Positions 1-4,968 of a DNA stretch of 29,168 nt are shown in pieces. This stretch comes from a virus, in the IMG/VR virus record IMGVR_UViG_3300025127_000182, positions 1-29,168 of that record, one strand, 5' to 3'. A model generated the notes under the pieces. That model worked only from the letters and a program-made list of their open reading frames with translations. It ran no database searches and was not told where the DNA came from. How positions within the stretch are numbered: the stretch's first letter is position 1; the number at the start of each line of letters is the position of its first letter. The position numbers and the translations under genes were made by a program.

Positions 1-127
1 CGTGCTGAACATATGACATAAATTTTTCTTGGGCTACGTCACGTAGCTCAAGGCGCTGACGCTGCTCTTCGAGGAGCAGCATCTCTTTCAACACTTCTTC
101 AGGGAGGAGGTCTAAGTTACCCGACAT
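1..127 (-). CDS. terL: Terminase large subunit, N-terminal fragment (runs off the left edge)
   Basis: The complement reads from ATG at 127 as 42 codons that stay open to the window edge. The peptide begins MSGNLDLLPEEVLKEMLLLE and ends in a QEKFMSYVQH-like stretch. A short acidic helix followed by a (D/E)-F-(L/M)-x-(F/Y)-V segment is how many phage large terminases start, just before the ATPase domain. The ATPase and nuclease motifs would lie outside the window, so the call rests on the start and on terS lying upstream on the same strand. In-frame extension is blocked by TAA at 140-142. No clear Shine-Dalgarno sequence precedes the ATG. Alternative: another leftward structural gene. Moderately sure. 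Confidence 0.6.
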   Translation of the reverse strand, partial: MSGNLDLLPEEVLKEMLLLEEQRQRLELRDVAQEKFMSYVQH

Positions 128-167
128 GCCCGAACGATATTACGCCGCATCGAATTTATCAACCCAG

Positions 168-206
168 CACAAATGTGCTCCGCACATTTGTGAGTCGCGC
201 GCAAGC
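168..206 (+). repeat. Hairpin followed by GCGCAAGC, diverged copy of the local repeat
   Basis: Perfect 11-bp arms at 168-178 and 182-192 (CACAAATGTGC and its complement) with a 3-nt loop, followed by GCGCAAGC at 199-206 and AGGTGCAG. The order hairpin, short gap, GCGCAAGC is the same as in the copies at 1006, 1058 and 1563, although the stem sequence differs. No T-run follows on either strand, so it is not an obvious terminator. Confidence 0.6.
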
Positions 207-210
207 AGGT

Positions 211-239
211 GCAGATTTGCAACACTGTTGCAAATCTGC
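211..239. repeat. 12-bp inverted repeat in the terL upstream region
   Basis: GCAGATTTGCAA at 211-222 pairs perfectly with 228-239 around the loop CACTG. It lies in the untranslated region upstream of leftward terL and could form in RNA from either strand. No T-tract follows. It may be a protein-binding palindrome or an RNA-processing hairpin. Confidence 0.6.
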
Positions 240-270
240 CACAAGGCCACAGTAACCCCGATTGTTGCTG

Positions 271-295
271 ATAGGAGAAAAGTCTTTTCTCCTAT
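271..295. repeat. Near-perfect palindrome upstream of the gene at 387
   Basis: Arms ATAGGAGAAAAG (271-282) and its complement (284-295) are separated by a single T. A one-base spacer fits a DNA operator palindrome better than an RNA stem, and there is no T-run after it on either strand. The rest of 128-386 holds no gene I can support. Confidence 0.55.
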
Positions 296-386
296 TGTGT
301 ATTGTGACCATTGCTGATGCGTGGTAACGTCTAGTAATGGGTAATGATGCCCAGAACTCTGACTATCCATAGAAAGGATATTAGTC

Positions 387-761
387 ATGCCTAAGATTAC
401 GATTCCCGCAACCATCACGCTGGACCTGCCAGCAGCCGCCGAATGGGCGGACATCTTCAAGGCCGTGGACGAAGCGAAGCCGCAGCCGAAGGTGACCACC
501 ACGGTCGTGGCTCCCGCAACCGCCAAGAAGCTGACGCCGATGCCGGCAGCAGTGCTTGAGCGTTTGCAGCAGGCAGCAGGTGGTTATCGGTGGGTATCCA
601 TGCGGAACATGAAGAACCACCTTCGCCATCAGTTCCGCAAGCCTATCTCGAGCGGTTCGGTTCACCAGTTGGTTCACCTGCTGCGCTCCGAACACGGCTA
701 CGAGATCGAAACACACCCGAAGATGGGTGGCGGATACCGTCTGATAAAGGAGGCGTCGTGA
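387..761 (+). CDS. Small protein with a winged-helix-like C-terminus
   Basis: 124 aa. Residues 1-50 form a strand-rich, Ala/Pro-rich region. Residues about 54-122 read as helix-helix-wing: VLERLQQAAGG, then a basic helix (MRNMKNHLRHQFRK), then SSGSVHQLVHLLRSEHGYEI and a wing ending GGGYRLI. The G-Y-x-I ... G-x-G-Y-R-L pattern is that of the DNA-binding domain of response-regulator-type proteins, so DNA binding is likely. The start has AAAGGA at 373-378. It is the first gene of the rightward island between terL and the VRR-NUC gene. TGA at 759-761 directly abuts the ATG of the next gene. It could be a regulator of the island. No family name can be given. Confidence 0.6.
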   Translation: MPKITIPATITLDLPAAAEWADIFKAVDEAKPQPKVTTTVVAPATAKKLTPMPAAVLERLQQAAGGYRWVSMRNMKNHLRHQFRKPISSGSVHQLVHLLRSEHGYEIETHPKMGGGYRLIKEAS

Positions 762-956
762 ATGAAGAATCCGTTTCTGACAACCGGAATGCTGGCCGTA
801 CGTCGCGCCGCCGAAGCACTCGCACCCAGCGAATGCCCAGACTGCGATGGAACAGGCACAGTGACCGTCATTCGCACCTTCGCAGATCCCATCTGCGGAG
901 GTTACGAAGAAGAGTTCGAAGAACTCTGTAGTGCCTGTGAGGGCTATGGCGACTAA
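762..956 (+). CDS. Small DnaJ-type zinc-finger-like protein
   Basis: 64 aa. C25-P-D-C28-D-G-T-G-T and C56-S-A-C59-E-G-Y-G are two CxxCxGxG-like knuckles separated by about 27 residues, with an extra C45. This is the pattern of the DnaJ zinc-binding domain, which normally has four such repeats; here there are two, enough for one zinc site. It starts immediately after the stop of the 387 gene, with AAAGGAGG at 746-752 inside the 3' end of that gene, so the two are co-transcribed and probably translationally coupled. A strong terminator follows 4 nt after the stop. It may be a zinc chaperone or adaptor; function unknown. Confidence 0.65.
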   Translation: MKNPFLTTGMLAVRRAAEALAPSECPDCDGTGTVTVIRTFADPICGGYEEEFEELCSACEGYGD

Positions 957-960
957 CAGC

Positions 961-992
961 GAAGGGAGCGGCAGAGCCGCTCCCTTCTTTTT
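961..992 (+). terminator. Strong rho-independent terminator
   Basis: A 12-bp perfect stem (961-972 with 976-987), loop AGA, then a run of T. It ends the 387-956 transcription unit. Confidence 0.92.
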
Positions 993-1005
993 GTATCCCA
1001 GTCTT

Positions 1006-1057
1006 AAAGAAAAAACCTGCGTACGCAGGTTTTTTCTTTCGGGCGCAAGCACGCAGG
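1006..1057 (+). repeat. Palindromic repeat, copy 1
   Basis: A perfect 34-nt palindrome at 1006-1039 centred on GTAC, with core AAACCTGCGTACGCAGGTTT, then CGGGCGCAAGC and ACGCAGG. It is nearly identical to the copy at 1563-1613 and adjoins a third copy starting at 1058. It lies just downstream of a terminator. In RNA it would form a very stable hairpin. Confidence 0.85.
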
Positions 1058-1117
1058 TCAAAATAAAACCTGCATTCGCAGGTTTTATTTTGATACGCAA
1101 GCGCAGATTCCGCTTGC
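1058..1117 (+). repeat. Palindromic repeat, copy 2 (tandem to copy 1), with an extra hairpin
   Basis: Perfect 16-bp arms at 1058-1073 and 1078-1093 around ATTC contain the AAACCTGC/GCAGGTTT core of copies 1 and 3, followed by ACGCAAGC at 1095-1102. GCAAGCG (1097-1103) can also pair with CGCTTGC (1111-1117). It sits immediately before the predicted promoter element of the next unit. Confidence 0.8.
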
Positions 1118-1124
1118 AATGTCC

Positions 1125-1139
1125 GTGATTGTATGCAAC
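1125..1139 (+). promoter_or_regulatory. Shared upstream element GTGATNNTATGCAAC (unit 2)
   Basis: The element GTGAT-TG-TATGCAAC recurs as GTGAT-AT-TATGCAAC at 1678-1692. The two lie 29 and 32 nt before start codons that have the same TAGGAGGTT ribosome-binding site. The spacing fits a -10 promoter region, but no good -35 box is visible. TTAGTGAT follows at 1142-1149, a word also found at 1675 and 3501. Confidence 0.5.
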
Positions 1140-1168
1140 GCTTAGTGATCATGACATAGGAGGTTTTC

Positions 1169-1330
1169 ATGAGCAGAGACGACATCATTCAAAACGTGAA
1201 GGACGCCAAGTTCCAGATCGAATTCATGGCACTCATGCTGCTGTCGAGCAGGCATGACAAGGCAGCGGAAGCGTACGAGTGTGCGGTCACCAAGCTGGCC
1301 GAGATCGTAGGGGAGGACAGTGATGTATGA
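1169..1330 (+). CDS. Small helical protein of unknown function
   Basis: 53 aa, MSRDDIIQNVKDAKFQIEFM at the N-terminus, predicted mostly helical with a hydrophobic middle (FMALMLLSS) and an acidic C-terminus. I do not recognise a family. The start is well supported by AGGAGGTT 5 nt upstream. The next gene begins 8 nt before this stop, so the two should be coupled. It belongs to the second unit of the island, between the repeat arrays at 1006-1117 and 1563-1659. Confidence 0.6.
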   Translation: MSRDDIIQNVKDAKFQIEFMALMLLSSRHDKAAEAYECAVTKLAEIVGEDSDV

Positions 1331-1514
1331 ATCTTTCAACAGCTTCTATCGCGAGTGCAACCGAATCATCGGGAACAAAATCGGTGTGGGTCTTGACGAT
1401 CTGCCCGACGCGCGGTGGCGTGACTATTTCGACGAAGGCATGTCCCCGCATGACGCGATTGAATGCGCGTATGAAGATTACTGGTCCGACCATTTCCCCC
1501 CTGGCATCATCTAA
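1323..1514 (+). CDS. Small acidic phage protein of unknown function
   Basis: 63 aa from ATG at 1323; GTG at 1320 is an alternative start. GGGGAGG at 1309-1315 supports either. The sequence is acidic and aromatic-rich, with LDDLPDARWRDYFDEGMSP followed by AIECAYEDYW, a type of short helical protein common in phages of diverse proteobacteria but without assigned function. It overlaps the preceding gene by 8 nt and ends 6 nt before a strong terminator, so it closes the second unit. Confidence 0.65.
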   Translation: MYESFNSFYRECNRIIGNKIGVGLDDLPDARWRDYFDEGMSPHDAIECAYEDYWSDHFPPGII

Positions 1515-1520
1515 CTCGAG

Positions 1521-1549
1521 CAGCGGGCTGAATCAGCCCGCTGTTTTTT
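1521..1549 (+). terminator. Strong rho-independent terminator
   Basis: CAGCGGGCT (1521-1529) pairs with 1535-1543 around GAATC, followed by six T. It ends the 1169-1514 unit. Confidence 0.92.
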
Positions 1550-1562
1550 CCGTGCTCGATCT

Positions 1563-1613
1563 AAAAGAAAACCTGCGTACGCAGGTTTTCTTTTCCGGGC
1601 GCAAGCCCGCAGG
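1563..1613 (+). repeat. Palindromic repeat, copy 3
   Basis: A perfect 32-nt palindrome at 1563-1594 with the same GCGTACGC centre as copy 1, followed by CCGGGCGCAAGC (GCGCAAGC at 1599-1606) and CCGCAGG. Like copy 1, it sits just after a terminator. Confidence 0.85.
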
Positions 1614-1638
1614 CCCGGCCCGCCGATATATAAAAACG

Positions 1639-1659
1639 CGCAGGGCCGCAGGCCGCAGG
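1639..1659 (+). repeat. Clustered CGCAGG words
   Basis: CGCAGG occurs at 1639, 1647 and 1654, continuing the copy at 1608. It lies between copy 3 of the palindromic repeat and the promoter element of the GP88-like gene. Confidence 0.6.
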
Positions 1660-1677
1660 TCTTCCCTTGATTTATTA

Positions 1678-1692
1678 GTGATATTATGCAAC
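1678..1692 (+). promoter_or_regulatory. Shared upstream element with extended -10 (unit 3)
   Basis: GTGATATTATGCAAC matches the element at 1125 in 13 of 15 positions. It contains TGATATTAT, which reads as an extended -10 (TG-N-TATTAT), so a -35 box may not be needed. The start codon is 32 nt downstream. Confidence 0.55.
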
Positions 1693-1724
1693 AGTTATTG
1701 ACCATCACCGTAGGAGGTTAGACG

Positions 1725-2354
1725 ATGGATTCCCAACAATTGAAACAAGCAAGGCAGGACAAAAAACTTTTGTCCAATGTCTCGAAAATGCCGGGCTATA
1801 GCATCAGCCGCAGCGCGTGGCTGTGCGACGTGGGCAGCAGGCTTGCCGAGATCAAAGGCAGCACATGTGAAAACTGCTACGCCCGGAAGGGCATGTATCA
1901 CATGCCCAACGTCAAGGCAAAAATGATAGAGCGCGAGGCGTTTTTTAACGCACCCGATTTTGTGCCGCGCATGGTTAACGTGCTGAACATTGTTCGCAGC
2001 GAATGGTTCCGCTGGTTCGATTCGGGCGACGTGGGCAGCGTGGGCATGGCGTTGAACATCATCGACGTATGCAGGCAGACACCAAACAAACGCCATTGGA
2101 TACCATCGCGCGAGTTCAAAATCTGGACGCGCGCGCTAGAGATTGACCGCCTGCCCGACAATGCTGTCTTGCGTATGTCCGCCCACATGGTGGACGGACC
2201 ACGGCCCAAGGCATGGCCAACCACATCGACAGTTCATTCAGGCAAAAAAACGCTGGGCCGCACATGCCCGGCACCTGAACAACAAGGCAAATGCGGTGAT
2301 TGCCGCGCCTGCTGGTCTATTGACGTTCCGAATGTTTCCTATCACATCCACTAA
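1725..2354 (+). CDS. GP88-like cysteine-rich phage protein
   Basis: 209 aa. Features visible: C34, C48-x2-C51 (STCENCYA), an aromatic F-R-W-F-D-S-G-D segment near residue 98, HWIPSRE near 124, and a C-terminal cluster C181-x8-C190-x2-C193-x2-C196. The C-x2-C-Y-A, R-W-x-x-S-G-D and W-x-P-(S/T)-R-E motifs in this order recall the mycobacteriophage Gene product 88 family, which is widespread in phages and functionally uncharacterised. The cysteines suggest a metal or iron-sulfur site. AGGAGGTT supports the start. It is the sole gene of its unit, with its own promoter element and terminator. Family assignment is from memory of motifs. Confidence 0.7.
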   Translation: MDSQQLKQARQDKKLLSNVSKMPGYSISRSAWLCDVGSRLAEIKGSTCENCYARKGMYHMPNVKAKMIEREAFFNAPDFVPRMVNVLNIVRSEWFRWFDSGDVGSVGMALNIIDVCRQTPNKRHWIPSREFKIWTRALEIDRLPDNAVLRMSAHMVDGPRPKAWPTTSTVHSGKKTLGRTCPAPEQQGKCGDCRACWSIDVPNVSYHIH

Positions 2355-2361
2355 CCTCCGG

Positions 2362-2392
2362 AACCTGGCCCGCGAATCGCGGGCCAGGTTTT
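2362..2392 (+). terminator. Rho-independent terminator after the GP88-like gene
   Basis: A 14-bp GC-rich inverted repeat (2362-2375 with 2377-2390, effective loop GAATC), then TTTT. It separates the rightward island from the convergent leftward nuclease gene whose stop is at 2394. It may act partly in the other direction, although no T-run is seen there. Confidence 0.85.
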
Positions 2393-2393
2393 C

Positions 2394-2816
2394 CTATGCC
2401 CGCCAGGCTGCTTCCGCCGCAGCCCGCAGGCCCGCAGGCGCAGCCCGCAGGGGGCCTTTCCATACATACGCAGGCGCAGGGTCGCAGGCGCACAGGTCAA
2501 TGATCCGCGATTCATGGATCACGGGTGCTTTTCCACCGTCAAATAAAAATACATCGCCGGTCGAGGGTGCATGGAGCAAGAAAAAACTTGCACCGCCACA
2601 ACGTGTATGCGCCAAATGCCAAGCAATTTGCGAGGTTGATAAGGATACGCGATTATTTTTAATTATTTTCAATTCGCACCAAACAGGCACCCCATCCATG
2701 CACAGATATACGTCTGGCATCCCTTGTCCAGCACGGTTTTCAATCCGCTGGAAGTGGGTCTTTTTCGGTAAATTCTGTTTCAAGGAGTTCCACAGGCTGC
2801 GTTCCGTCGTGGGCAT
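2394..2816 (-). CDS. VRR-NUC/PD-(D/E)XK nuclease next to terS
   Basis: 140 aa. The nuclease core is clear: E26, G-M-P-D35, E48-L-K50 (VPVWCELKI) and the downstream helix Q63 (SLSTSQIAWHL). This G-x-P-D ... E-x-K ... Q layout is that of VRR-NUC and Holliday-junction-resolvase-like phage nucleases. A role in processing branched DNA before packaging is plausible, because the gene follows terS and would precede terL. It overlaps the 3' end of terS by 77 nt. The last 30 residues (Ala-rich, ending EAAWRA) are encoded by DNA with six CGCAGG words and look like a low-complexity extension. The ATG at 2816 has only a weak ribosome-binding site. Confidence 0.8.
   Translation of the reverse strand: MPTTERSLWNSLKQNLPKKTHFQRIENRAGQGMPDVYLCMDGVPVWCELKIIKNNRVSLSTSQIAWHLAHTRCGGASFFLLHAPSTGDVFLFDGGKAPVIHESRIIDLCACDPAPAYVWKGPLRAAPAGLRAAAEAAWRA
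2425..2488 (+). repeat. CGCAGG cluster inside the nuclease 3' end
   Basis: CGCAGG starts at 2425, 2433, 2446, 2469, 2475 and 2483, all on the + strand. It continues the series at 1024, 1052, 1077, 1580, 1608, 1639, 1647 and 1654. It lies in coding DNA for the Ala-rich tail of the nuclease. Confidence 0.75.
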
Positions 2817-3285
2817 CTTCGATCCGTTTCATGTTGTCGAATGCGTGGGGATATTCCTGCCGAATGGCGGCGAGTCGGGCGACGATCTCTTCACGCGACA
2901 GCGAGTCGAGTTGGTGAACGTGCGTCGATTCTCGCCGGTCAATCGTCAAACCGCCAAGGGCAGACCTGATCTTCTCGGCATTGATGGCGGCAGAAAATTG
3001 TCCGGCTTCCTCTGCGGCGATGGACAAGTCTTCGAACCGCTTCAACTGGTTCAGCAGCGTGACACCGTATCGACGTTCCCGCGCCTGTCTCAATTCTTTG
3101 ATCAGTTTTGGCACTTCCGGAAATGTCTTACCGTCAAGCAACTTGGACGCCTGCACGTTGGCACTGCCTTCCGCATAGCCAGCCTTTCTCGCGCACTCGG
3201 TGTTGCTGTATCTGCCCTCGACATAATACTTGGCAAATTCTCGTTGCCGATTCGTCAGCCCAGCGGGCCTACCTACTTTTCCCAT
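2740..3285 (-). CDS. terS: Terminase small subunit
   Basis: 181 aa. The N-terminus is GRPAGLTNRQREFAKYYVEG, then SNTECARKAGYAEGSANVQA and SKLL. This is the helix-turn-helix opening of the Terminase_2-type small terminases that recognise packaging DNA. A central region of charged helices (oligomerisation) and an acidic C-terminal tail (ELLETEFTEKD) follow, typical for contact with the large subunit. Length is usual for the family. No good Shine-Dalgarno sequence lies before the ATG at 3285, but the peptide start is typical. It is the first gene of the leftward side, facing the 3286-3554 control region. Confidence 0.88.
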   Translation of the reverse strand: MGKVGRPAGLTNRQREFAKYYVEGRYSNTECARKAGYAEGSANVQASKLLDGKTFPEVPKLIKELRQARERRYGVTLLNQLKRFEDLSIAAEEAGQFSAAINAEKIRSALGGLTIDRRESTHVHQLDSLSREEIVARLAAIRQEYPHAFDNMKRIEDAHDGTQPVELLETEFTEKDPLPAD

Positions 3286-3310
3286 AGCGATATTTTTTGC
3301 CCTTTACAGT

Positions 3311-3448
3311 TTGAAAAAACAAAAACCAACTGCCTACCCTTCTCATAGCTGTAACAGTGTAACAGAAGTGTAACGGCTGTGATTGTTGCTGGATATGGGT
3401 TTGTTACGCTTGTTACGCTTGTTACGCCATTTTGAAAAAAACAAAAAC
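3311..3448. other. Candidate replication origin or master control region
   Basis: The gap between divergent terS and the early operon is organised symmetrically. TTGAAAAAACAAAAAC (3311-3326) and a near copy (3432-3448) flank three GTAAC words (3351, 3359, 3370) and three facing GTTAC words (3403, 3412, 3421). The last three lie in tandem 9-bp units. A-rich segments plus short repeats are what phage and plasmid origins often contain, but this also fits multiple operator sites. No DnaA box is seen. Confidence 0.45.
3402..3428 (+). repeat. Three tandem 9-bp TGTTACGCT repeats
   Basis: TGTTACGCT at 3402-3410 and 3411-3419, and TGTTACGCC at 3420-3428. The inverse word GTAAC occurs three times at 3351-3374. 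The arrangement is iteron-like. Confidence 0.85.
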
Positions 3449-3493
3449 AAAATTGCAAACCCGGAGAAAATCGTTTTAGTAGCGTGTTTGTTG

Positions 3494-3521
3494 TTGACTA
3501 TTAGTGATAGTTAGTTACTAT
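3494..3521 (+). promoter_or_regulatory. Early promoter with overlapping operator half-sites
   Basis: TTGACT (3494-3499), 16-bp spacer, TACTAT (3516-3521). Three 5-bp half-sites in alternating orientation, ACTAT (3497), ATAGT (3507) and ACTAT (3517), sit 10 bp apart across the spacer and -10 box. That fits a repressor binding successive turns on one DNA face. TGTTGTTGACT at 3489-3499 is identical at 10704-10714 in the other predicted early promoter. Confidence 0.7.
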
Positions 3522-3554
3522 GAATTATCAACCGATGGCACCAAGGAGAAAGAT

Positions 3555-3854
3555 ATGCCGAGATATTACGCAAAGCAAGAGGTGCTTGATGACGGTGGCA
3601 AACACGTCGCTGACCATCTGCTGCCTATCTGTGATTCGATCCGCGTTCTTGAAAAGAAATTGTTTCGGGATCGTGAAGTCTTCCCATTGACAGAAGGTCG
3701 TCGGTACGCCGGTCGGATTCGTGTCTATCGTGTGGTTCGTAATAATCTCGTGCCGCATGGCATTTACATTGTTGACAACGGCAAGCTGAAGAAGATGAAG
3801 CGTATGATGTTCGTCGAGTTCATGGATGGATTTATGGGGGCAGACAATGGGTAA
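3555..3854 (+). CDS. First gene of the early operon, unknown function
   Basis: 99 aa from ATG at 3555, chosen over an in-frame GTG at 3504 because AAGGAG lies 7-12 nt upstream and because the predicted transcription start is near 3528. The sequence is basic in the middle (EGRRYAGRIRVYRVVRNN) with alternating hydrophobic strands, suggesting a small beta-rich fold that may bind nucleic acid, and ends in an aromatic, Met-rich tail. I do not recognise a family. Being first after the promoter, it would be among the earliest proteins made. It overlaps the next gene by 8 nt. Confidence 0.65.
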   Translation: MPRYYAKQEVLDDGGKHVADHLLPICDSIRVLEKKLFRDREVFPLTEGRRYAGRIRVYRVVRNNLVPHGIYIVDNGKLKKMKRMMFVEFMDGFMGADNG

Positions 3855-4056
3855 GGTCAAAAGCTGGCTGATGGGCATGGAAGAAGATGCCATGTGGATG
3901 AGCCGTGATTCGTGGGCCGCCGAGCATGGCGCGATGAATCTGCAAGTTTACGATGATGTTCAGGGCCGGATGGCAGACAGCATCGAGTATCGCAAGATCG
4001 AGGCGGCGGAGCGTGAAGCCGACGCCTACATCGACAGACTGAATGGAGACGTGTGA
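3847..4056 (+). CDS. Small early protein of unknown function
   Basis: 69 aa from ATG at 3847, overlapping the previous stop. Rich in Met and Trp at the N-terminus (SWLMGMEEDAMWMSRDSW), then a predicted helix with many Glu and Ala (EYRKIEAAEREADAYIDRL). Likely a small helical protein. No recognised family. The stop TGA at 4054-4056 overlaps the next ATG in a TGATG junction, indicating translational coupling. Confidence 0.65.
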   Translation: MGKVKSWLMGMEEDAMWMSRDSWAAEHGAMNLQVYDDVQGRMADSIEYRKIEAAEREADAYIDRLNGDV

Positions 4057-4232
4057 TGAAAACCTATGAGGTAACAATCCGCGCAACGGTGACGAAAACC
4101 TACGAGGTTCGGGCCGTGAATGAAGAGTCAGCGGAAGATTTGGCAAACGATATGTTTGTTGTTTCCTACGAGGGCGGCGTCTCTGAAAGATACGCACAAG
4201 ACACACTGGACGTAGAGGAGGTCGTGCAATGA
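4056..4232 (+). CDS. Small DpnD/PcfM-like beta-alpha protein
   Basis: 58 aa. MKTYEVTIRATVTKTYEVRA followed by NEESAEDLA shows two beta strands and then the common v-x-A-x-(N/D)-E-x-x-A-E-x-x-A helix entry. That is seen in short phage and plasmid proteins of the DpnD/PcfM type, whose role is unknown. The start overlaps the upstream stop (TGATG) and the stop overlaps the ATG of the next gene (ATGA), so it is sandwiched in a coupled chain. The gene at 5423 has the same architecture and may be a distant paralogue. Confidence 0.65.
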   Translation: MKTYEVTIRATVTKTYEVRAVNEESAEDLANDMFVVSYEGGVSERYAQDTLDVEEVVQ

Positions 4233-4717
4233 ACAAGGTAGAGTTTTCGGCGGACACTGGTGCGCCAAGGATCATTGTCCAGTCGAACCCGACATGGGAT
4301 CAGTGGGTAGAAATCTGCGAGGCCGTGTGGGTCACGGCCTTGGAGGGTGGGTGCAACTACTGGATGGACGATTTAAAATACGACCATGATCGTCCGTGGG
4401 TTCCGTGGAAGCACAGTCAAATGAAAAGCAACATGGTTCGAGAGTGGCGCAAAGATATTCCCAAGCTGGATATCAAGAACGGTGCCCATTGCATCCGCAA
4501 CTTCCCGATCAAGGTCTACCACAATGCAGATGACTGGGAGTCCGGCGAGTCCGAGATCACCGAGGGCATGTCATTCGAGGTGGTCACGGTTGGCATCAAC
4601 AATCTGCCGCCCGAGGTCAAGCTGTCGATCATGAACCCATACACCTGTGACATCGACGCCGAGATTGCGGACCAGATCGTGCAGACAGGTTTGTTCGGGA
4701 GTGCGGTCTATGGTTAA
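4229..4717 (+). CDS. Conserved-looking phage protein of unknown function
   Basis: 162 aa, coupled to the previous gene by an ATGA overlap, with GAGGAG upstream. Contains WDQWVEICEAVWVTALEGGC followed by NYWMDD near residues 23-48, a Trp/aromatic-rich helix and turn, and a second half of beta strands (FPIKVYHNADD, MSFEVVTVGINNL). Phages often encode proteins with this GG-x-x-YW element, but I know no function for them. It overlaps the next start by 8 nt. Confidence 0.6.
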   Translation: MNKVEFSADTGAPRIIVQSNPTWDQWVEICEAVWVTALEGGCNYWMDDLKYDHDRPWVPWKHSQMKSNMVREWRKDIPKLDIKNGAHCIRNFPIKVYHNADDWESGESEITEGMSFEVVTVGINNLPPEVKLSIMNPYTCDIDAEIADQIVQTGLFGSAVYG

Positions 4718-4955
4718 GCGGAAGAAGAAAATTCACATCAACCAGCATGTCATTCGTGCCAACAAGAAGAATGACGAATCGAACCCGCCCATCACCGTGA
4801 AGTGTGGGCGTGAGAACCACTACACATATGCGGCAGAGATCGAGGGTTTGTCGCGCGTTGTGTACTCGCCAGACAAGCCGCTGTCATGCGGGGCAAAAGT
4901 CTGGATCGAAACCACTGCGCCGGTGTGGATTCATACTGGCGAGATTATCGACTAA
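4710..4955 (+). CDS. Small basic protein of unknown function
   Basis: 81 aa from ATG at 4710 (CGGGAG upstream), overlapping the previous stop by 8 nt. The N-terminus is strongly basic (MVKRKKKIHINQHVIRANKK), the remainder beta-rich with two cysteines (VKCGRENHYTYAAEIEG and LSCGAKVWIE). It could be a small nucleic-acid-binding fold. No family recognised. A short gap with CGGAGG leads to the next gene. Confidence 0.6.
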   Translation: MVKRKKKIHINQHVIRANKKNDESNPPITVKCGRENHYTYAAEIEGLSRVVYSPDKPLSCGAKVWIETTAPVWIHTGEIID

Positions 4956-4968
4956 TCGGAGGATTGAA

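Noticed and set aside
128-386. tRNA or other standard RNA genes in the gap
   Set aside because: No cloverleaf or T-loop motif; only inverted repeats are seen. The other gaps were checked by eye with the same result.
381-1100. A 239-codon leftward open frame
   Set aside because: It overlaps two convincing rightward genes and a terminator, and the sequence is Cys/Arg/His-rich nonsense typical of antisense frames.
1006-1659. Possible CRISPR-like array of short repeats
   Set aside because: The repeats are palindromes with irregular spacing, flank genes and terminators, and have no uniform spacers or cas genes.
1667-1687. TTGATT (1667) with TATTAT (1682) as a -35/-10 pair
   Set aside because: The spacing is only 9 bp; the extended -10 reading was kept instead.
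2143-3348. A 401-codon rightward open frame opposite terS and the nuclease gene
   Set aside because: It is antisense to two well-recognised genes, has no recognisable protein content and starts inside the GP88-like gene; a shadow frame.
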